This document shows positions 1 to 7,687 of a DNA stretch of 64,000 nt, piece by piece (within the stretch, counting starts at the first letter, position 1; every line of letters starts with the position of its first letter). Source of the DNA: Salisediminibacterium halotolerans (GTDB lineage: Bacteria > Bacillota > Bacilli > Bacillales > Salisediminibacteriaceae); assembly GCF_003814815.1 (NCBI RefSeq), contig NZ_RKQQ01000002.1, positions 485,418-549,417 of the forward strand, written 5' to 3'. Under the pieces are notes generated by a model. It did not search any database. It worked only from the letters and a program-made list of their open reading frames with translations, and was not told the origin of the DNA. Both the position numbers and the translations under genes were made by a program.

Positions 1-1
1 G

Positions 2-1087
2 CATGTCAGGAAAACGCATGAAAAAATCGAGGACGAGCTTGCCGAGGGCAATCCGCCGCCCAATGCGTCCAGAGAGCTGGACAGGCTGGATGATTTTAAG
101 CAGGCGGTCGAAAAAATTTACGAAACGTTTTATCAACTGTTTTTTGCCCATGATAAGCAATCCGTGTATTGGCTTGAGAGCGAATTAAAAGGACCGAAAC
201 AATCGGCGGTCTTTCACGGTGCGCCGGTTACGATCGCAGAACAGCTTGCAGACCGGCTGTTTGCGAAGAAAAAACGTGTGCTGTTAACGTCGGCAACATT
301 GACGGTTAAGGGCTCGTTTACGTATATGATTGACCGTCTCGGTTTAGATGATTTTCCGCTTGAGACAAAACAGCTTGAATCGCCTTTTTCTTATCAGGAA
401 CAAGTGTCGTTTTATGTACCGGAAGATATGCCGCTGATCGGCGACGCCGGCGAAGACTATTATATAGAAGCGGCAGCGATTCATATTTACCGGCTTGCGC
501 AAGTTACAAAAGGCCGTATGCTGGTGCTTTTTACATCGTACGACATGCTTAAGCGTACGCATAAGCATTTAAAAACACTTTTTGATGACAGTTATCGTGT
601 TATTGCACAAGGTATTCACAGCGGAAGCCGTTCAAAATTAACGAAAACCTTTCAACAATACGATCAAGCGTTATTACTTGGAACGAGCAGTTTTTGGGAA
701 GGGGTGGATATTCCCGGTGATCACTTAAGCGCGATTGTGATGGCTAGACTTCCTTTCAGTCCGCCGAATGATCCGATTTTTCAAGCCCGTTCGGACTTGA
801 TGAAAGCAGCGGGAAAATCTCCGTTTATGCATTTGGCTCTTCCGCAAGCTGTGCTCCGGTTTAAGCAAGGATTCGGCAGGCTGATCCGCCGTTCTTCGGA
901 CCGCGGCATTGTCGTTGTGCTTGACAGAAGGATTAAAGTAACCCGTTACGGGCACTTTTTTGCCGGATCGCTTCCGGGTATTCCGATGCAAGATAAACCG
1001 ATGGATGAGATTGAACAAGAGGTGGGCGACTGGTTTTATCCGAAGCAAACAGGAGTGAGTAAACATGAGTTTAACTCTGATTTATAA
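2..1087 (+). CDS. dinG: DinG-family ATP-dependent helicase/exonuclease, C-terminal part (5' end outside window)
   Basis: The frame is open from the left edge (reading HVRKTHEKIEDEL) to the stop at 1087, so the true start lies upstream and only the last 361 residues or so are visible. The visible part is the second RecA-like half of an XPD/DinG superfamily-2 helicase. It has the TSATL motif near 291-302, the LLGTSSFWEGVDIPG motif V near 676-720 and the QGFGRLIRRSSDRG motif VI near 868-905. In Bacillota this protein usually carries an N-terminal DnaQ-type exonuclease, which cannot be checked here. It overlaps mtaD by 23 nt, so the two are probably cotranscribed. The family call is firm; the biochemical activity (helicase or mainly nuclease) is not settled by sequence. 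Confidence 0.93.
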   Translation, partial: HVRKTHEKIEDELAEGNPPPNASRELDRLDDFKQAVEKIYETFYQLFFAHDKQSVYWLESELKGPKQSAVFHGAPVTIAEQLADRLFAKKKRVLLTSATLTVKGSFTYMIDRLGLDDFPLETKQLESPFSYQEQVSFYVPEDMPLIGDAGEDYYIEAAAIHIYRLAQVTKGRMLVLFTSYDMLKRTHKHLKTLFDDSYRVIAQGIHSGSRSKLTKTFQQYDQALLLGTSSFWEGVDIPGDHLSAIVMARLPFSPPNDPIFQARSDLMKAAGKSPFMHLALPQAVLRFKQGFGRLIRRSSDRGIVVVLDRRIKVTRYGHFFAGSLPGIPMQDKPMDEIEQEVGDWFYPKQTGVSKHEFNSDL

Positions 1088-2375
1088 TGCGAGAGTTATA
1101 ACGATGGCAGAGGATCAAGCGGTTTTTACAGGCGGGGTGCTTTTTGACAATGAACGGATACACAGCGTCTTTTCCGGGAAAGGCGATCAATCAATTGCTG
1201 TAAAGGCAGCAGTTAAAGTCGACGCTAAAGGAAAATGGCTTATGCCGGGCTTGGTTAATACGCATGCCCATCTCGGTGCAACATTGTTGCGCGGGCTGGG
1301 GGAAGATCTCCCTCTTGATCAATGGCTGAAAACGGTGATGTGGCCGAATGAAGCCAAATTAAACCGTGAGCTGGCCCATGTGTCAGCTGACCTCGCTTTG
1401 ACAGAAATGATCCGATCGGGCACAACGGCGTATTTAGATATGTATCACTTATTTATGGACGAGATGGCCGAAAAAGCGGCAGAATCCGGGATGCGCGCAG
1501 TCATTGCTCGCGGGATGATCGGGATCGGCGCATCAGAAACGGAGCAAAAGGCAAAACTCGACGAATCAGTACAGCTGTTCAAAACTTACCATAATGCAGC
1601 TGAGGGGCGTGTGCGGGTTATGCTCGCACCGCATGCGCCGTATACGTGTCCGCCGGATTTTTTACGGCGGACGGCTGACATCGCCAAGCGGAACAACATT
1701 TCGGTACATACGCATTTGGCGGAAACGAGAACGGAGATTGACGAATATAAAGCGAAATATCAAAAACACCCGGCTTCTCATTTGGCCGAACTCGGGTTAT
1801 TCGATGTGCCTGCTCTAGTCGCGCACGGCGTCCATTTATCTGATCGGGAAATTAATCTGCTAAAAGAAAAAGACGTTGCAGTATCGCATAACCCGATCAG
1901 CAATTTAAAACTCGGCAGCGGGGTCGCGCCGTTAAGAAAGTTGACCGAAGCCGGTGTCAAGACGGCGCTGGGAACGGATTCGGCTGCGAGCAATAATACG
2001 CTTGATATGTTTGAAGAGCTTCGCTCGGCCGCGCTTATTCATAAGGGAATGCACGAAAATCCGCAAGAAACGAAAGCCTATGATTTGCTGAAAATGGCAG
2101 GACAGACGGGAGCAGAAGTTTTAGGCTTCAATAATACCGGCCGAATTGAAAGCGGCTGTGAGGCCGATTTGATTCTCATAGACCCCGACGCTCCGCATTT
2201 AACACCGTCTTCGGTTGAACGAACGATTTCACACCTCGTTTATGCCGTTAAAGGCTCAGATGTAACCGACGTATGGGTGAAGGGCAGACAGCTGATGAAT
2301 AACCGTGAATTGACAAGTTTAGATGAAGAAAAAATTCGTTACGAAGCAAATCAATCGGTTAAAAAATTCGATTAA
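1065..2375 (+). CDS. mtaD: 5-methylthioadenosine/S-adenosylhomocysteine deaminase
   Basis: This is a 436-aa amidohydrolase-superfamily enzyme expected to deaminate 5'-methylthioadenosine and S-adenosylhomocysteine in the cytosol (methionine and purine salvage). The metal ligands are visible: NTHAH (His67, His69), HTHLAE in the middle, HGVHLS, and GTDSAASNN with the catalytic Asp towards the C-terminus. The start at 1065 has an AGGAG site 10 nt upstream, inside the end of dinG. Related deaminases (guanine deaminase, TrzA/AtzA-like hydrolases) share this fold. The length and the HLGATLLRG block after the HxH motif favour the MTA/SAH group, but the substrate is inferred. Confidence 0.87.
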   Translation: MSLTLIYNARVITMAEDQAVFTGGVLFDNERIHSVFSGKGDQSIAVKAAVKVDAKGKWLMPGLVNTHAHLGATLLRGLGEDLPLDQWLKTVMWPNEAKLNRELAHVSADLALTEMIRSGTTAYLDMYHLFMDEMAEKAAESGMRAVIARGMIGIGASETEQKAKLDESVQLFKTYHNAAEGRVRVMLAPHAPYTCPPDFLRRTADIAKRNNISVHTHLAETRTEIDEYKAKYQKHPASHLAELGLFDVPALVAHGVHLSDREINLLKEKDVAVSHNPISNLKLGSGVAPLRKLTEAGVKTALGTDSAASNNTLDMFEELRSAALIHKGMHENPQETKAYDLLKMAGQTGAEVLGFNNTGRIESGCEADLILIDPDAPHLTPSSVERTISHLVYAVKGSDVTDVWVKGRQLMNNRELTSLDEEKIRYEANQSVKKFD

Positions 2376-2451
2376 ATGCGTTACAATCAATGAGGTTATG
2401 GTAAAATATTGACGGAGTCTGATTGACAATGGGTGTAAAGGAGTGACGGTT

Positions 2452-2625
2452 TTGGCCGAAGACGGCATAAAAAAAATCGGTACGGTTACGGTAAACGAGC
2501 ACGATGAATTATATAAAATCGTCGATTTGTTGAATAAGTCGCTCAAAGACCGTAACCTCATGTTCGGTCTGTCGATGGACAAAGAAGAAGACGGGAAAAT
2601 GCGTTTTTCCATTTATGAAACGTGA
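2452..2625 (+). CDS. ypmA: YpmA family small protein (DUF4264)
   Basis: This 57-aa protein matches B. subtilis YpmA in sequence and position: a conserved core of TVKVN-like start, LYKIVDLLNKSLKDRNL and FGLSMD. The start is a TTG at 2452, chosen because AAAGGAG at 2437-2442 is 8-9 nt upstream; an in-frame GTG at 2443 overlaps that site and cannot be used with it. The function is unknown in the family. Its stop overlaps a GTG of the next gene, and it lies in the ypmA-ypmB-aspB order typical of Bacillus. Confidence 0.85.
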   Translation: MAEDGIKKIGTVTVNEHDELYKIVDLLNKSLKDRNLMFGLSMDKEEDGKMRFSIYET

Positions 2626-2636
2626 GGGATGTCAGC

Positions 2637-3176
2637 ATGCGAACGTGGATTTTAGCTGCGCTTTTGATTTTTTTACTGCTTTCTCTCTCTGCTCTGTATA
2701 TGCTTTATGCCAGCGCCTCGTCATCGCTAACGGAAGACAGCGATGTTACGGAGGCGCTGGCATTGGAACATTCATCAGCAGCAGAAATCCTCGATATGGA
2801 TTATTATCACGGCACCCGTGCGTTTCATGTTTTTGATGCAGCGGATGATGACGGTGAGCGTCTGTATGTATGGGTAGAATTAGAAGACAGCGATGAAGAA
2901 GAACGTGATGAAAATGAAGCGGATAATAATCAAGAGTCAGATGACGAACGCTTTGTTGCGGAGCGTTATCATGACGAAGGCATTTCAAAAGATGCCTTGC
3001 GAGAAGAAGTTCAGTCTGAACTGGATATTTTGCGGTTGAACGGGATTCGCTTAGGGATGATTGGTGAAACCCCGGTTTACGAAGTGAATTATATCGACGC
3101 TTCCGGCCGCCAATCGTATTATTATGTTACATTTGAAGATGCTGCCTACATCCGGCACTATCAATTTTCACCGTAA
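2637..3176 (+). CDS. ypmB: YpmB family membrane-anchored protein (DUF5590/PepSY-like)
   Basis: This is a 179-aa protein with an N-terminal hydrophobic segment (residues 3-24) that acts as an anchor or uncleaved signal. The extracytoplasmic part is very acidic, with an Asp/Glu-rich stretch around residues 80-105 (EEERDENEADNNQ), longer and more acidic than in B. subtilis YpmB (about 160 aa). The C-terminal VYEVNYIDASGRQSYYYVTFEDA pattern is PepSY-like. The ATG at 2637 is preferred over a GTG at 2622 because GAGGGA sits 7 nt before it. It lies directly between ypmA and aspB, as in Bacillus. Function is unknown. Confidence 0.83.
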   Translation: MRTWILAALLIFLLLSLSALYMLYASASSSLTEDSDVTEALALEHSSAAEILDMDYYHGTRAFHVFDAADDDGERLYVWVELEDSDEEERDENEADNNQESDDERFVAERYHDEGISKDALREEVQSELDILRLNGIRLGMIGETPVYEVNYIDASGRQSYYYVTFEDAAYIRHYQFSP

Positions 3177-3209
3177 AGATTTATCAAATTTTAAAGGAGC
3201 GGTTAAAGG

Positions 3210-4394
3210 ATGAAATTTTCTGACAAAGTTGCTTCAATTACCCCGTCATCAACGCTGGCAATCACAGCAAAAGCGAAAGAGCTTCGCGCCGAAGGACATG
3301 ATGTAATCGGTTTAGGGGCGGGAGAACCTGATTTTAATACACCGGATTATATTATCGAAGCAAGTTACCGCTCAATGAAAGAAGGACATACGAAATACAC
3401 GCCGGCAGCCGGCATGCCTCAGTTGAAATCGGCGATTGCGAAGAAACTGAAAGAAGATCAGGGGTTGGATTATGCTAACGACGAAATTATCGTTACTTGC
3501 GGAGCCAAGCACTCTCTATCTTCGCTTTTTCAAACGATCTTAGAAGACGGAGATGAAGTCATTATCCCGACACCTTATTGGGTAAGTTATCCGGAACAGG
3601 TGAAAATTTCCGGAGGTGTTCCGGTTTTTGTCGAAGGCAAGGAATCTTCGCAGTTTAAACTGACAGCGGCGCAGCTTGAAAAGAGTATTACCGCTAAAAC
3701 GAAAGCCGTTATTATTAACTCGCCGAGCAACCCGACCGGCGTCATGTATGAAAAGGATGAATTGGCGGCTTTAGGAGAAGTTTGTTTAAAACATAATATT
3801 TTGATCGTCTCCGACGAAATATATGAAAAATTGATTTACGGCGGAAAAGAACATGTGTCGATTGCGGAAATTTCACCGGAACTGAAAAATCAGACGATGA
3901 TTGTTAACGGCGTTTCGAAGTCCCATTCGATGACCGGCTGGCGCATCGGTTTTACCGCCGGCAATAAAGAAATTATTAAATATATGAGCAACTTGGCGAG
4001 CCATACGACGTCCAATCCGGCGGCCGCTTCTCAATTCGGCGCATTGGCTGCTTACGAGGAAGATGACGGTTCGGTTGAAAAAATGCGCAATGCATTTGAG
4101 GACAGGTTGAATAAAGTTTATCAAAAGCTTAATGATATCCCCGGCTTTTCGTGTGTGAAACCGCAAGGCGCTTTTTATCTTTTTCCAAACGTAAAAGAAG
4201 CTGTGAACAACAGCCCTTACGCAACAACTGATGAGTGGGTCAAGGCGCTCCTTGAAGAAGAAAAAGTCGCTGTCGTCCCGGGCAGCGGTTTCGGTGCGCC
4301 TGACAATATCCGCTTATCTTATGCCACAAGCCTGGAGCAATTTGAATCTGCCTTGGAGCGGATTCGCCGCTTCACCGAAAAACACAGCGAATAA
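3210..4394 (+). CDS. aspB: Aspartate aminotransferase, class I
   Basis: This 394-aa PLP enzyme interconverts aspartate and oxaloacetate using 2-oxoglutarate/glutamate. The PLP-binding Lys is K237 in NGVSKSHSMTGWR. SPSNPTGV and SDEIYEKL carry the other cofactor contacts, and an Arg near the end (NIRLSYA) would bind the substrate carboxylate. The length is standard for the AspB (subgroup Ig) branch. The RBS AAAGGAGCGG lies just upstream. It sits 21 nt before asnS, so aspartate formation and asparaginyl-tRNA synthesis are probably cotranscribed, as in B. subtilis. Confidence 0.95.
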   Translation: MKFSDKVASITPSSTLAITAKAKELRAEGHDVIGLGAGEPDFNTPDYIIEASYRSMKEGHTKYTPAAGMPQLKSAIAKKLKEDQGLDYANDEIIVTCGAKHSLSSLFQTILEDGDEVIIPTPYWVSYPEQVKISGGVPVFVEGKESSQFKLTAAQLEKSITAKTKAVIINSPSNPTGVMYEKDELAALGEVCLKHNILIVSDEIYEKLIYGGKEHVSIAEISPELKNQTMIVNGVSKSHSMTGWRIGFTAGNKEIIKYMSNLASHTTSNPAAASQFGALAAYEEDDGSVEKMRNAFEDRLNKVYQKLNDIPGFSCVKPQGAFYLFPNVKEAVNNSPYATTDEWVKALLEEEKVAVVPGSGFGAPDNIRLSYATSLEQFESALERIRRFTEKHSE

Positions 4395-4415
4395 AACAGC
4401 TTGGAGGGACTTGAC

Positions 4416-5705
4416 GTGAAAACGACAATAGCAGAAGCAGGAAAACATACCAATCAAACGGTCACAATCGGAGCATGGCTCGCAAATAAACGTTCAAGCG
4501 GAAAAATTGCCTTTTTACAGCTTCGCGACGGCACCGGGTTCATCCAGGGCGTTGTTGTGAAAGCGGAAGTGAGCGAAAAAACGTTTCGGCTTGCCAAAGA
4601 GCTTCCGCAGGAATCATCGATGTATGTGACGGGGACAATTACGGTTGATGAGCGTTCGCCTACCGGATACGAGTTGGCGGTTCAAGAGATTGACGTTATT
4701 CAAGAAGCCAACGATTACCCAATTACTCCGAAAGAACACGGAACTGAATTTTTAATGGATCACCGTCATCTTTGGCTCCGATCGAAGAAACAGCATGCAA
4801 TTATGAAAATCCGTAATGAAATCATACGTTCTACGTACGAATTTTTTAACAATAACGGGTTTGTGAAAGTCGATCCGCCGATTTTGACAGGAAGCTCTGC
4901 GGAAGGGACGACGAATTTGTTTCATACAAAATATTTTGATGAAGATGCTTATTTATCGCAAAGCGGACAATTGTATATGGAAGCAGCAGCGATGGCTTTA
5001 AACAAAGTGTTTTCATTCGGACCGACCTTTCGGGCGGAAAAATCAAAAACCCGCCGTCATCTGATTGAATTTTGGATGATCGAACCGGAAATGGCTTTTA
5101 TGGATCATGAGGAAAGCTTAGAGCTCCAGGAAAATTACGTGAGCTATGTCGTTCAATCTGTATTATCGAATTGCAAGCTGGAACTGACTGCATTGGAGCG
5201 CGATATTTCCGTACTGGAAAATATTAAAGCGCCGTTTCCGCGAATAACGTACGATGACGCCATTACGTTTTTGCAAAAGGAAGGCTATGAAATTGATTGG
5301 GGCGAAGATTTTGGCGCACCGCATGAAACAGCGATTGCTGAATCATACAACAAGCCGGTATTCATTACAAACTACCCGAAAGATATCAAAGCCTTCTACA
5401 TGAAACCCCATCCGGAACGGGATGACGTTGTTCTTTGCGCGGATTTAATTGCTCCTGAAGGATACGGAGAAATCATCGGCGGCAGTCAACGGATCGATGA
5501 TGAGGAGCTTTTAAAACAGCGCTATGATGAGCATCAATTATCTTATGATGCTTACCAATGGTATTTGGATTTAAGAAAGTACGGGACTGTGCCTCACTCC
5601 GGTTTTGGCCTTGGGCTTGAACGGACAGTTGCTTGGATTTGCGGCATTGAACATGTCCGCGAAACGATTCCTTTTCCTCGTTTACTGAACCGTCTTTACC
5701 CATAA
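4416..5705 (+). CDS. asnS: Asparagine--tRNA ligase
   Basis: This is a 429-aa class IIb aminoacyl-tRNA synthetase that charges tRNA-Asn. An N-terminal OB-fold anticodon-binding domain (about residues 1-110; [21 protein letters not shown]) is followed by the catalytic core with motif 2 ([15 protein letters not shown]) and motif 3 ([12 protein letters not shown]). The start is GTG at 4416, with GGAGGGA 6 nt upstream; a TTG at 4401 in the same frame precedes that site and is rejected. The N-terminus then begins MKTTIAEAG, like B. subtilis AsnS. A hairpin terminator follows the stop. Confidence 0.96.
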   Translation: MKTTIAEAGKHTNQTVTIGAWLANKRSSGKIAFLQLRDGTGFIQGVVVKAEVSEKTFRLAKELPQESSMYVTGTITVDERSPTGYELAVQEIDVIQEANDYPITPKEHGTEFLMDHRHLWLRSKKQHAIMKIRNEIIRSTYEFFNNNGFVKVDPPILTGSSAEGTTNLFHTKYFDEDAYLSQSGQLYMEAAAMALNKVFSFGPTFRAEKSKTRRHLIEFWMIEPEMAFMDHEESLELQENYVSYVVQSVLSNCKLELTALERDISVLENIKAPFPRITYDDAITFLQKEGYEIDWGEDFGAPHETAIAESYNKPVFITNYPKDIKAFYMKPHPERDDVVLCADLIAPEGYGEIIGGSQRIDDEELLKQRYDEHQLSYDAYQWYLDLRKYGTVPHSGFGLGLERTVAWICGIEHVRETIPFPRLLNRLYP

Positions 5706-5718
5706 ATCTGTTCATTAC

Positions 5719-5744
5719 GCCTCTCTTTATGAGAGGCTTCTTTT
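5719..5744 (+). terminator. Rho-independent terminator after asnS
   Basis: GCCTCTC at 5719-5725 pairs with GAGAGGC at 5731-5737 around a short T-rich loop and is followed by TTCTTTT. It separates asnS from dnaD, though the stem is short and readthrough is likely. Confidence 0.7.
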
Positions 5745-5768
5745 AACATGAAGAGGGGAGGAAAACAG

Positions 5769-6491
5769 ATGAACCCAGAAGATTTGACACACGTGCTCGG
5801 CGAAGAACCTTTTACAATTAACGGGCTGCTCTTTCAATATTACACACGGCTCGGTTTAACCGATGAACAATTTTTGATTCTCTTGCATATTCGCCGTTTT
5901 CATCAAGAAGGTCATGATTTTCCTACACCTGAGGATATTGAATCACGAATGACATCAACAAAAGAAGCGTGCACGAAACAGCTGCAGGAATTATCCGCTA
6001 AAAGGTTTATTGAAATTATTGATTTAGCTGCATCTGACGGAAAAATGAATGAACGCGTATCGATACAGCCGCTTTATGAAAAATTAGCAATGCTTTATTT
6101 TGAACAGTCGGCTAAACAGGAAGAAAAACAGCAAAAAGAGCGGGAAGGCGAATTGTACAAGCGATTTGAAGAGGAGTTCGGCCGGCCGCTTTCACCAATG
6201 GAGATGGAAATGATTTCGATGTGGCTTGATGATGATCAGCACGATCCGGTGCTGATTGAGGCAGCGCTCCGTGAAGCAGTCGTCTCATCAAGAATGAATT
6301 TCCGCTATATTGACCGGATCTTATTCGATTGGAAGAAAAACGGTGTAAAAACCGTTGAGCAGGCGAAGATTCACGGGGAAAAAGTTCGCGGCTACAAAGA
6401 AAAACAACCGAAAAAGACGAATGCCAGTGAAAAAACTGATGAACAAAAGCCCGCATACCCGGGATACAATTGGCTGGAAGGTGGCGACTGA
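5769..6491 (+). CDS. dnaD: DnaD replication initiation protein
   Basis: This 240-aa protein of the primosome cascade acts with DnaB and DnaI to load the replicative helicase. An N-terminal winged-helix oligomerisation domain occupies about residues 1-110. The C-terminal DnaB_2 domain (about 130-205) ends in YIDRILFDWKKNGVKT, the YxxxIxxxW signature of DnaD/DnaB proteins that bind DNA. The ATG at 5769 has AGAGGGGAGG upstream; an ATG at 5748 lies before that site and is not used. The tail is charged and variable. The stop lies 5 nt before nth. Confidence 0.92.
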   Translation: MNPEDLTHVLGEEPFTINGLLFQYYTRLGLTDEQFLILLHIRRFHQEGHDFPTPEDIESRMTSTKEACTKQLQELSAKRFIEIIDLAASDGKMNERVSIQPLYEKLAMLYFEQSAKQEEKQQKEREGELYKRFEEEFGRPLSPMEMEMISMWLDDDQHDPVLIEAALREAVVSSRMNFRYIDRILFDWKKNGVKTVEQAKIHGEKVRGYKEKQPKKTNASEKTDEQKPAYPGYNWLEGGD

Positions 6492-6496
6492 CCGTT

Positions 6497-7150
6497 ATGC
6501 TGAATAAAGCAGAGATCAATCGGATCTTGGAAACACTCGATCAGATGTTTCCTGATGCTGATTGCGAATTGACTCATAATAATCCGCTTGAATTGACGAT
6601 TGCCGTTGTACTTTCCGCTCAAGCAACTGATGCGCTAGTAAATAAAGTAACGCCCGGCTTATTCGCTAAATACCAAACGCCGGAAGATTATGTCGCTGTC
6701 CCGGTCGAGGAATTGGAAAACGATATTCGGAAAATAGGATTGTACCGGAGCAAAGCTAAAAACATACAAAAGCTGTGCCGTTCGCTTATTGATCAATATA
6801 ACGGGGAAGTGCCGAGAAGCCAAGAAGAATTAGTCAAGCTTGCCGGCGTAGGGCGAAAAACGGCAAATGTCGTCGCGTCCGTTGCATTTGCTGAACCGGC
6901 GATTGCAGTAGATACACATGTCGAACGGGTTAGTAAACGGCTCGGACTATGCCGTTGGAAAGACTCCGTGTTGGAAGTGGAAAAAACGTTAATGAAAAAA
7001 ATTCCGCGTAACCGCTGGTCGAAAACACATCATCAGCTGATTTTTTTCGGCCGGTACCACTGTAAATCACAAAATCCTCAGTGTGAAAAATGCCCGCTGA
7101 ATGATATGTGCCGTGAGGGGAAGAAAAGACTGAAAAAGAAGACCGGATAA
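6497..7150 (+). CDS. nth: Endonuclease III
   Basis: This 217-aa bifunctional DNA glycosylase/AP lyase removes oxidised pyrimidines. The helix-hairpin-helix is LAGVGRKTANVV with the catalytic Lys; the catalytic Asp is in VDTHVERV. The C-terminal 4Fe-4S loop is intact as C-x6-C-x2-C-x5-C. The ATG at 6497 gives MLNKAEIN, aligning with B. subtilis Nth; an upstream in-frame TTG at 6470 would start inside dnaD and is less likely. In B. subtilis ypoC follows nth; here a terminator and a repeat element follow, and ypoC is absent. Confidence 0.94.
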   Translation: MLNKAEINRILETLDQMFPDADCELTHNNPLELTIAVVLSAQATDALVNKVTPGLFAKYQTPEDYVAVPVEELENDIRKIGLYRSKAKNIQKLCRSLIDQYNGEVPRSQEELVKLAGVGRKTANVVASVAFAEPAIAVDTHVERVSKRLGLCRWKDSVLEVEKTLMKKIPRNRWSKTHHQLIFFGRYHCKSQNPQCEKCPLNDMCREGKKRLKKKTG

Positions 7151-7178
7151 AGAAGCACTTGACAGCTGCAGCGATGAA

Positions 7179-7210
7179 AAAGACCGAACGGATTTTTCCG
7201 TTCGGTCTTT
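7179..7210 (+). terminator. Terminator hairpin of nth, left copy of a duplicated pair
   Basis: AAAGACCGAACGG (7179-7191) pairs perfectly with CCGTTCGGTCTTT (7198-7210). Only TTT follows before CAGG, so the usual T-tract is missing. The same 13-bp stem occurs again at 7648-7680, on the other side of the repeat element. The loop of the right copy reads as the reverse complement of this loop. Confidence 0.8.
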
Positions 7211-7647
7211 CAGGTTGTAGACAAAAGATTATTTTGACGTAAGCCACGCAGCCGCTAACCTCCGCTTGCCCCGGGCAAGGACTCAGCTAGGATTCGGCGG
7301 TCTTAGACCGCCGAATCCGGATCTTCGTCTCTTGCTTTCCCGGAGGCGTCGGAGGAAGCGGCTGCGTGGCTTTCTTACTTTGCAGAACAAAATTGACACT
7401 GGCCTGTTTGAAATAAGGAGGATGACCCAGCATCCCGGCTTGATTCTGCGGGAAAGCGAGACAGGTGAGACCCTGCAGGGCTAAGCCCGAAGCGGCTCGG
7501 CGCTCGCCCGCGGACTGGTAAGACACGGCGAAGTCTTATTGAGCCGATGTCGCAGTGATACTTTCAGGTGAAAGAAGCCGGACGATGCGTCGTCATCCCT
7601 TCCTTTTAATAGGACATCGATCGATGTCATGGCTTTGTCTACACTTT
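7211..7647 (+). repeat. Modular TIR repeat element, copy 1
   Basis: This fills the non-coding gap between nth and ponA. TGTAGACAAA (7216-7225) and TTTGTCTACA (7634-7643) form a perfect terminal inverted repeat. The left half (7242-7371) is a long hairpin with perfect outer arms of 15 nt (7242-7256 and 7357-7371) and an inner inverted repeat of 14 nt (7290-7303 and 7305-7318). The right half (7420-7598) is a second hairpin with outer arms GGATGAC..CCGGCTT and AAGCCGG..GTCATCC. A near-palindrome around GACATCGATCGATGTC (7613-7628) lies just inside the right end. No conserved reading frame is shared with the other copies. It contains the apical module A, linker type I and the long right module. 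Confidence 0.9.
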
Positions 7648-7685
7648 AAAAGACCGAACGGAAAAAATCCGTTCGGTCTTATTTT
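7648..7685 (-). terminator. Terminator hairpin of ponA, right copy of the duplicated pair
   Basis: AAAAGACCGAACGG (7648-7661) pairs with CCGTTCGGTCTT (7669-7680), followed by ATTTT. It lies just past the ponA stop and terminates on both strands. Stem sequence is identical to the hairpin at 7179-7210. Confidence 0.8.
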
Positions 7686-7687
7686 GC

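Noticed and set aside
7242..7371. CRISPR-like repeat or riboswitch
   Set aside because: There is no repeat-spacer periodicity, and the structure is a nested inverted repeat found at gene ends with different neighbours.
7266..7526. Short reading frames inside the repeat copies (also 12743-13208 and 35797-35988)
   Set aside because: They arise from GC-rich hairpin arms, differ between copies and lack ribosome binding sites.
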